From: Cyclostephanos tholiformis
Lineage: Eukaryota > Bacillariophyta > Thalassiosirophyceae > Thalassiosirales > Thalassiosiraceae
Length of the DNA: 12,359 nucleotides
Assembly: GCA_036939975.1 (NCBI GenBank)
Contig: JALLPB010000887.1
Span: 1 to 12,359 of the forward strand
Direction of reading: 5' to 3'
Shown here: piece by piece, positions 8,616 to 12,359 of the stretch
How positions within the stretch are numbered: position 1 is the first letter of the stretch
Layout: each line of letters starts with the position of its first letter
Notes under the pieces: model-generated
Told to the model about the DNA's origin: nothing
Databases searched by the model: none
Seen by the model: the letters and a program-made list of their open reading frames with translations, nothing else
Made by a program: the position numbers and the translations under genes

Positions 8616-9275
8616 ATGATCAGGTTGGCTTTCCTTTTGCAACTATTCCTCGGTGGCGTCGCCGCCTTTGCGCCGATGATGACCTCCTCAATTCAACGGT
8701 ACCAGTCTACGGGGACTGAGTTGAACCAAATGTTTCCCGCGTCATCGGGATTGGAAGTTGTCGAAGAAACGAGCAATCCATTCGATAGCTACAAACCAAC
8801 GGACGAACAGAAGGATATCGCAACCAAGGACACCAAAATTGGCAGCGGATATACCGTCGGGGAGGCCGATGCTCAACTGCTAGAAATTAAGTTCACAAGC
8901 AAGTTCGTGGGGGGCAAATTCACCGCCAACATCAAAGAGTTCGACGTGCCCAGCATGGTCTTCAAAACGGGAGAACGACGATGCCTGCCCGGTCTGGAGG
9001 AGGGAATCCAGGGGATGAAGGTTGGCGGCAAGCGGTCTGTGCGGGTACCCCCCAACAAAGGTTATGGCAACAATTGGTACAGAGGCGTCGTGCCTCCGAA
9101 CTCGCATTTGGAATTCGACGTAGAACTGGTGACAATCGCGCAATCGCCAGGGGAGGAGTTTCAGATGAAACTGAAGCAGTTTGGAGTGGAGCGCGCGATT
9201 GGGGCGACTGTCTGCTTTCTTTACCTAGCGCTCAGTCCAATGTTTGAGGGACAAATTAATAGTATTAATTTATAA
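8616..9275 (+). CDS. FKBP-type peptidyl-prolyl isomerase-like protein, plastid-targeted
   Basis: This is a 219-residue intronless protein from ATG 8616. That start puts the hydrophobic signal MIRLAFLLQLFLGGVAA right at the N-terminus, ending VAA|FAP at 15-20, the ASAFAP-type site of diatom plastid preproteins. ATG 8571 would add 15 residues in front. The FKBP domain covers about 71-174: PGLEEGIQGMKVGGKRS (125-141), VPPNKGYG (144-151), and VVPPNSHLEFDVELV (158-172). FKBPs catalyse proline cis-trans isomerisation or act as chaperones, and plant plastids hold many in the thylakoid lumen. Compared with FKBP12 the Trp of the pocket is Leu (PGLEEG) and the conserved Asp after Phe36 appears to be Thr (KFTAN), so activity may be weak. 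Residues 193-210 are hydrophobic, a possible C-terminal membrane anchor. No clear thylakoid-transfer signal is seen. Confidence 0.9.
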   Translation: MIRLAFLLQLFLGGVAAFAPMMTSSIQRYQSTGTELNQMFPASSGLEVVEETSNPFDSYKPTDEQKDIATKDTKIGSGYTVGEADAQLLEIKFTSKFVGGKFTANIKEFDVPSMVFKTGERRCLPGLEEGIQGMKVGGKRSVRVPPNKGYGNNWYRGVVPPNSHLEFDVELVTIAQSPGEEFQMKLKQFGVERAIGATVCFLYLALSPMFEGQINSINL

Positions 9276-9626
9276 TGAATGCACAGGAAGTACTTCAGAT
9301 GGCAATGAGATAGACGCAATATTGCCGGAGAGACGGGAGTTGCGACAGAGCAATGCAAAGAGCATTGAAGGAGAATAACATGGAATTTTGGCAATGCTAT
9401 GTGGTGGTGAAATGTCTCCATTCTGTGGACCAAAATACTCGGCAAGTAGACCAATATTGTACATGGACGAAAAAGGAGCAGAAGCAGGGGGAGTGCAGTG
9501 CTTGGATTAAATGGAGGCGTAAAATAACAGCTATAATCAGAACACACAATGCATAAAGAAATCGACCACCATTTACCAAAAACAAAATAGCAGGAAGGTA
9601 GGCACGATAAATTAGTTTTCGCACGA
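9276..9626. other. Tail-to-tail intergenic region (FKBP / pseudouridine synthase)
   Basis: This holds the 3' regions of two convergent genes. No gene, RNA or clear terminator motif is recognised. Open frames on the minus strand here (for example 9221-9643) overlap the neighbouring genes out of frame and have no family motifs. Confidence 0.5.
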
Positions 9627-10667
9627 TCAATCTCGAATGGCATCTATATCAGATGGAGCGAGCGCTCTCACTTCCCCCTCTTCCATCCCATCCAATACAA
9701 TCGGCCCGATTCGAACTCGAACAAGCCTAAGAGTCGCATGTCCCACAGCGGCAGTCATCTTGCGTATCTGTCGGTTCTTCCCCTCGGCGATGGCGATCGA
9801 TATCCACGACGTCGGGCCGTGGCGCGCATCGTCTCTCGTTGCGACTCGACTCGATGGCGAAATTCCCGGCGGCAGAGCCACGAATGACGACGTAATTTCG
9901 CGGCTTCCCTTTTCGTGTTGGAGAGAATCTACGGCCGAATTCTGGTCGCATTCACGCGCCTTGTGACCGTCCTTGCCACATACGTTGCACATGCCCTTGA
10001 ATTTCCTCGTTCGTCCAGTTGATGTTGTGATGTCGCCCTCCTTAGTTTCGTTAATATTTGCATTAACCGGCACAGTTTCTAACTTGCGCACTGAGCATGG
10101 TTGCGTGACGTACTTCACCGTTCTCCTTTCGCATTCACACGAGGATGACGATGACAAATGAATTTCCACACCCCGTCGAAGGCGTTCGATGGCATCATCC
10201 GTGATTCGACCGTTCACCTGGACCCAGTATTCCTTCTCGATTGATCTCCGTCGTACCCTCTCGGAGAACTTCCCATCCGTCGTGAGAAGCAGAAGTCCCT
10301 CCGAGTCCTCGTCCAACCTCCCGATGGCCATCATGCCCGAAACGTTGTTACTTTGAGACCCGTCGTGATATAGGACGCCAGCGACGCCCTTGACGTACCC
10401 TCCCAAGAGGATCCTATTCCGTCGTTTTCGGTGGTTAAAAACGAATTGTGTTAACACCTTTGCCGGTTTGTACATCTTGAGGTGCAGGTGTTGTCTTTGT
10501 TGCTGCTGTTGCTGTTGCCATTGTCGTCGCTGCGTGATGTTGTTGTCGAATGGATCATCCGCTTCGGCTCTGTCACCGTCATCGCCACTCTCATCTTTCC
10601 TCGATGATGCGGCACTCTCTTGGATCATTCCGTTGAACGCCATTGATCGACGCTTGGCCGACTGCAT
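9627..10667 (-). CDS. RluE-type pseudouridine synthase with inserted CCHC zinc knuckle
   Basis: This is a 346-residue intronless protein of the RsuA/RluB/RluE family, which converts uridine to pseudouridine in rRNA. Family motifs: MYKPAKVLTQF (65-75), GRLDEDSEGLLLLTTDG (116-132) with catalytic Asp at D119, KEYWVQVNG (145-153), PTSWISIAIAEGKNRQIRKM (285-304), and VGHATLRLVRVRIG (308-321). Absence of an S4 domain, the 'KP..VL.QF' start and the PTSW motif make RluE (E. coli 23S rRNA U2457 enzyme) the closest type. Unusual is an insert at about 171-284 containing CNVCGKDGHKAREC (227-240), a perfect CX2CX4HX4C zinc knuckle, which binds single-stranded nucleic acid in other proteins. The N-terminus (1-62) is charged with a seven-Gln run and no clear targeting signal. 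Bacterial RluE is shorter. It is head-to-head with the Vps2 gene. Confidence 0.9.
   Translation of the reverse strand: MQSAKRRSMAFNGMIQESAASSRKDESGDDGDRAEADDPFDNNITQRRQWQQQQQQQRQHLHLKMYKPAKVLTQFVFNHRKRRNRILLGGYVKGVAGVLYHDGSQSNNVSGMMAIGRLDEDSEGLLLLTTDGKFSERVRRRSIEKEYWVQVNGRITDDAIERLRRGVEIHLSSSSSCECERRTVKYVTQPCSVRKLETVPVNANINETKEGDITTSTGRTRKFKGMCNVCGKDGHKARECDQNSAVDSLQHEKGSREITSSFVALPPGISPSSRVATRDDARHGPTSWISIAIAEGKNRQIRKMTAAVGHATLRLVRVRIGPIVLDGMEEGEVRALAPSDIDAIRD
10497..10517 (-). repeat. CAA/CAG microsatellite encoding seven Gln
   Basis: Seven consecutive CAA/CAG codons (residues 51-57) lie in the N-terminal low-complexity part of the pseudouridine synthase, just before the catalytic domain. 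Such runs often vary in length between alleles. Confidence 0.8.
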
Positions 10668-11110
10668 TCGATGTGTAGCTCATGAGAAGTAGTAGCACAG
10701 TTTCATGTTCATCATGGGAGGGGGGCGGTGTGTGTTGTTGTTGAGCAGGGCCGGGCGGGGGGGGGCGGGACTGTTGGTGCCTGTGGCGAGGCTTCTTCTT
10801 CTCGATATCATACTAATTCCTATGTACTTGTTTACTGAAAGCTGGGTATTCCATTTTTTTTGTGTGTGGAAAAACAAAAAACTTACCATCTCCTTGCCTC
10901 CTATCCTCCTCTACTACGATACCATACTCTCTCCTCTTCATCCTATCCTCGCTTGGTCGTGATCGGGCCTTTTCATCCCCAGAACAGGAACACGCGAGAC
11001 GTTGAGACGGGGGGATGCACATCGCTCGTCTGGTGGATTATTTTTGCCGGAGAAGAAAGGCATAAAAAACCACGTCGAGCAAGTTTCGCATTTTTATTGA
11101 TAAAAAAAAG
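10668..11110. promoter_or_regulatory. Head-to-head intergenic region (pseudouridine synthase / Vps2) with G-run tract
   Basis: This 443-bp region separates divergent start codons. G-run tracts lie on the + strand at 10716-10727 and 10748-10769, the second with runs of 3, 3, 9 and 3 G separated by 1-2 bases. A pyrimidine-rich stretch (about 10886-10955) and an A/T-rich leader (11092-11110) precede the Vps2 ATG. No gene is seen; short open frames reflect base composition. Confidence 0.4.
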
Positions 11111-11842
11111 ATGGGGAACATATTCGGCAAGGAAAAGCCGCTCAAGGAGCAGCTTCGCGAGAATAAGCGCATGATAACCCGCGCCGTCCGTGAGCTTGAT
11201 CGCGAAAGGAGGTCCCTCGAGATGGAGGAGAAACGACTCACGATAGAAATTAAGAAGATGGCACGCGAGAATCAAATGAAGGCGGTGAAAATCATGGCCA
11301 GGGATTTGGTCCGCACGAGACAATACGTAACGAAATTCATCGAGATGAGGAGTCAATTGCAGGGCTGTGCCCTAAAGTTGCAGACGGTGAAAAGCCACGC
11401 CGCCATGGCCGAGGCCATGAAGAGCACGGCCATAGCGATGCGAAAAATGAATAAGGCCGTCGACGTCCCCGCCATAAACAAGATGATGGCGGAATTCGAG
11501 CGCGAGAATATGATATCTGAAATGATGCAAGAAATGATGGGCGATGCCATCGATGATGTCATGGAAAACGACGAGGAAGAGGAGGATAAAATTGTGGGAC
11601 AAGTTTTGGATGAGATTGGCATTGACATGACTGAGGGCATACCGAATGCTCCTGAGATGGGGCTTGGCGCGGGCGTATCAAGCGGACCTATTAAGGCTAA
11701 CAGTGGCAAGGTGGCTTTAGGTGAAGGTGTGGGGGGACAGAGTGTGGGGAATGGTAGTAATGACGGTGGCGGTGTGGGAGGAGGAGCGGGAGACACTGCT
11801 CTGTTAGATTTAGAAGCGAGGTTGAACAATTTGAAACGATAA
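11111..11842 (+). CDS. VPS2: ESCRT-III subunit Vps2/CHMP2
   Basis: This is a 243-residue intronless Snf7-domain protein. The N-terminus MGNIFGKEKPLKEQLRENKR is followed by AVRELDRERRSLE and KKMARENQMKAVKIMARDLV, then RTRQYVTKF, close to the pattern of human CHMP2A and yeast Vps2. The basic N-terminal helices and the acidic stretch ENDEEEEDK (about 152-160), then VGQVLDEIGIDM, match the closed autoinhibited layout of ESCRT-III proteins. The C-terminus ends LEARLNNLKR (234-243), a MIM1 motif (LxxRLxxLK) bound by the MIT domain of Vps4. A Gly-rich linker (about 206-227) precedes it. The complex remodels membranes in multivesicular-body sorting and cytokinesis. Usual length is about 220-232, so this is slightly long because of the linker. 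Confidence 0.95.
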   Translation: MGNIFGKEKPLKEQLRENKRMITRAVRELDRERRSLEMEEKRLTIEIKKMARENQMKAVKIMARDLVRTRQYVTKFIEMRSQLQGCALKLQTVKSHAAMAEAMKSTAIAMRKMNKAVDVPAINKMMAEFERENMISEMMQEMMGDAIDDVMENDEEEEDKIVGQVLDEIGIDMTEGIPNAPEMGLGAGVSSGPIKANSGKVALGEGVGGQSVGNGSNDGGGVGGGAGDTALLDLEARLNNLKR

Positions 11843-12330
11843 TTGACACTATTCGTCTTTCATTCGCCGGTGAATCTTTGAGATGCCTTGGTTCGTTGAA
11901 GTGATAAAGCAGGGCGTGCGTTTTCAATAATCATAATTCGACAATCCGGCACTACTGTGTATGTATCATCATACACTCTGAACAAACAAAAAATGCCATG
12001 CAATCAATAGTGCAAATAAATACTTTTTTTACCTCTGTCACTCCCTCATCGTATAAACCATTTACTTGCCCATTGCTGCCCCTGCTGGCGGCCGTCGTCC
12101 CAGATCTTATCACCGTTAGAGTTCTCAATTGTGCTTTTTCCACAGGGTGAGTAGAGTTCGCTGAGATTGCCGACTGATGTCGTGTACCAGGTAGGTAGTC
12201 GAGTACAACGTACTGTATCTACTTGATATTATGATAATAATATTATTATTTATTTCGGTGTCATTCATCATTACATTACAACTTAAGAAATTAGGTAAAG
12301 TTAATTGCTACCTAGACTTTTTTCACCGAA
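11843..12330. other. Intergenic region downstream of Vps2
   Basis: No gene is supported. The region includes an AT-rich imperfect palindrome (GATAATAATATTATTATT, 12233-12250) and GTAC/TACGTAC-like elements at 12183-12212. A 63-residue minus-strand frame (11952-12143) has no recognised motif; a GTAAAA after its middle could be a splice donor, but no adjoining exon is evident. Confidence 0.4.
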
Positions 12331-12359
12331 ATGGAGTCTTCATACGCCGAGGGAGAATA
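12331..12359 (+). CDS. Possible 5' end of a gene cut by the window edge
   Basis: An ATG at 12331 with A at -3 and G at +4 opens a frame MESSYAEGE that is still open at the last base. The preceding AT-rich region would be its upstream region. Only nine codons are visible, so this is a positional guess; if real, it would break the strand alternation by following Vps2 on the same strand. Confidence 0.25.

Noticed and set aside
9221..9643. 140-residue Cys/Leu-rich minus-strand frame
   Set aside because: It starts out of frame inside the pseudouridine synthase gene and ends inside the FKBP gene; no motif and improbable composition.
10973..11356. 127-residue minus-strand frame opposite the Vps2 start
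   Set aside because: It is antisense to the well-supported Vps2 coding region.
11353..11829. 158-residue Pro/Ser-rich minus-strand frame
   Set aside because: It is the antisense shadow of the Vps2 Gly-rich linker and helices.
11952..12143. 63-residue minus-strand frame with a possible splice donor
   Set aside because: No adjoining exon or family motif can be found in the window; it could be an exon, but the evidence is too thin.

Overview
This window looks like nuclear DNA of a photosynthetic stramenopile, most likely a diatom. I infer this from GT-AG introns of 74-94 nt, short intergenic gaps, eukaryotic families (ESCRT-III Vps2/CHMP2, PP2C), and two proteins whose signal peptides end at a Phe-Ala-Pro site (NA|FAP and AA|FAP). 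That is the ASAFAP-type cleavage site of diatom plastid preproteins. Species cannot be fixed from this sequence.

The left third (1-3882) is gene-poor and repeat-rich. It begins with 2.2 copies of a 188-189 bp tandem repeat that runs off the left edge. Then come 1.6 kb of AT-rich DNA without a convincing gene, one degraded forward reading frame with several in-frame stops (about 2030-2956), and a 0.6 kb field of near-identical short palindromes whose two ends form an inverted repeat (2908-3498). It has the look of old transposable-element and repeat debris.

The right two thirds (3883-11842) hold seven genes in strict strand alternation: a membrane-anchored Nudix hydrolase (+), a four-exon, two-helix membrane protein of unknown function (-), a plastid-targeted DWARF27-like protein (+), a two-exon PP2C phosphatase (-), a plastid-targeted FKBP (+), an RluE-type pseudouridine synthase with an inserted CCHC zinc knuckle (-), and Vps2/CHMP2 of ESCRT-III (+). 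This gives three head-to-head pairs (gaps 164, 318 and 443 bp) and three tail-to-tail pairs (gaps 235, 73 and 351 bp). An eighth gene may start at the right edge (12331).

The seven genes do not form an obvious pathway. Two (D27-like, FKBP) point to the plastid; the others are general housekeeping or signalling. Splice models for three genes were rebuilt by joining exons so that a family motif or an open frame runs through the junction. Nothing here is a clear new multi-gene system. The most novel items are the zinc-knuckle pseudouridine synthase, the Nudix protein with a CxC...CxC motif, the unknown membrane protein and the palindrome field.
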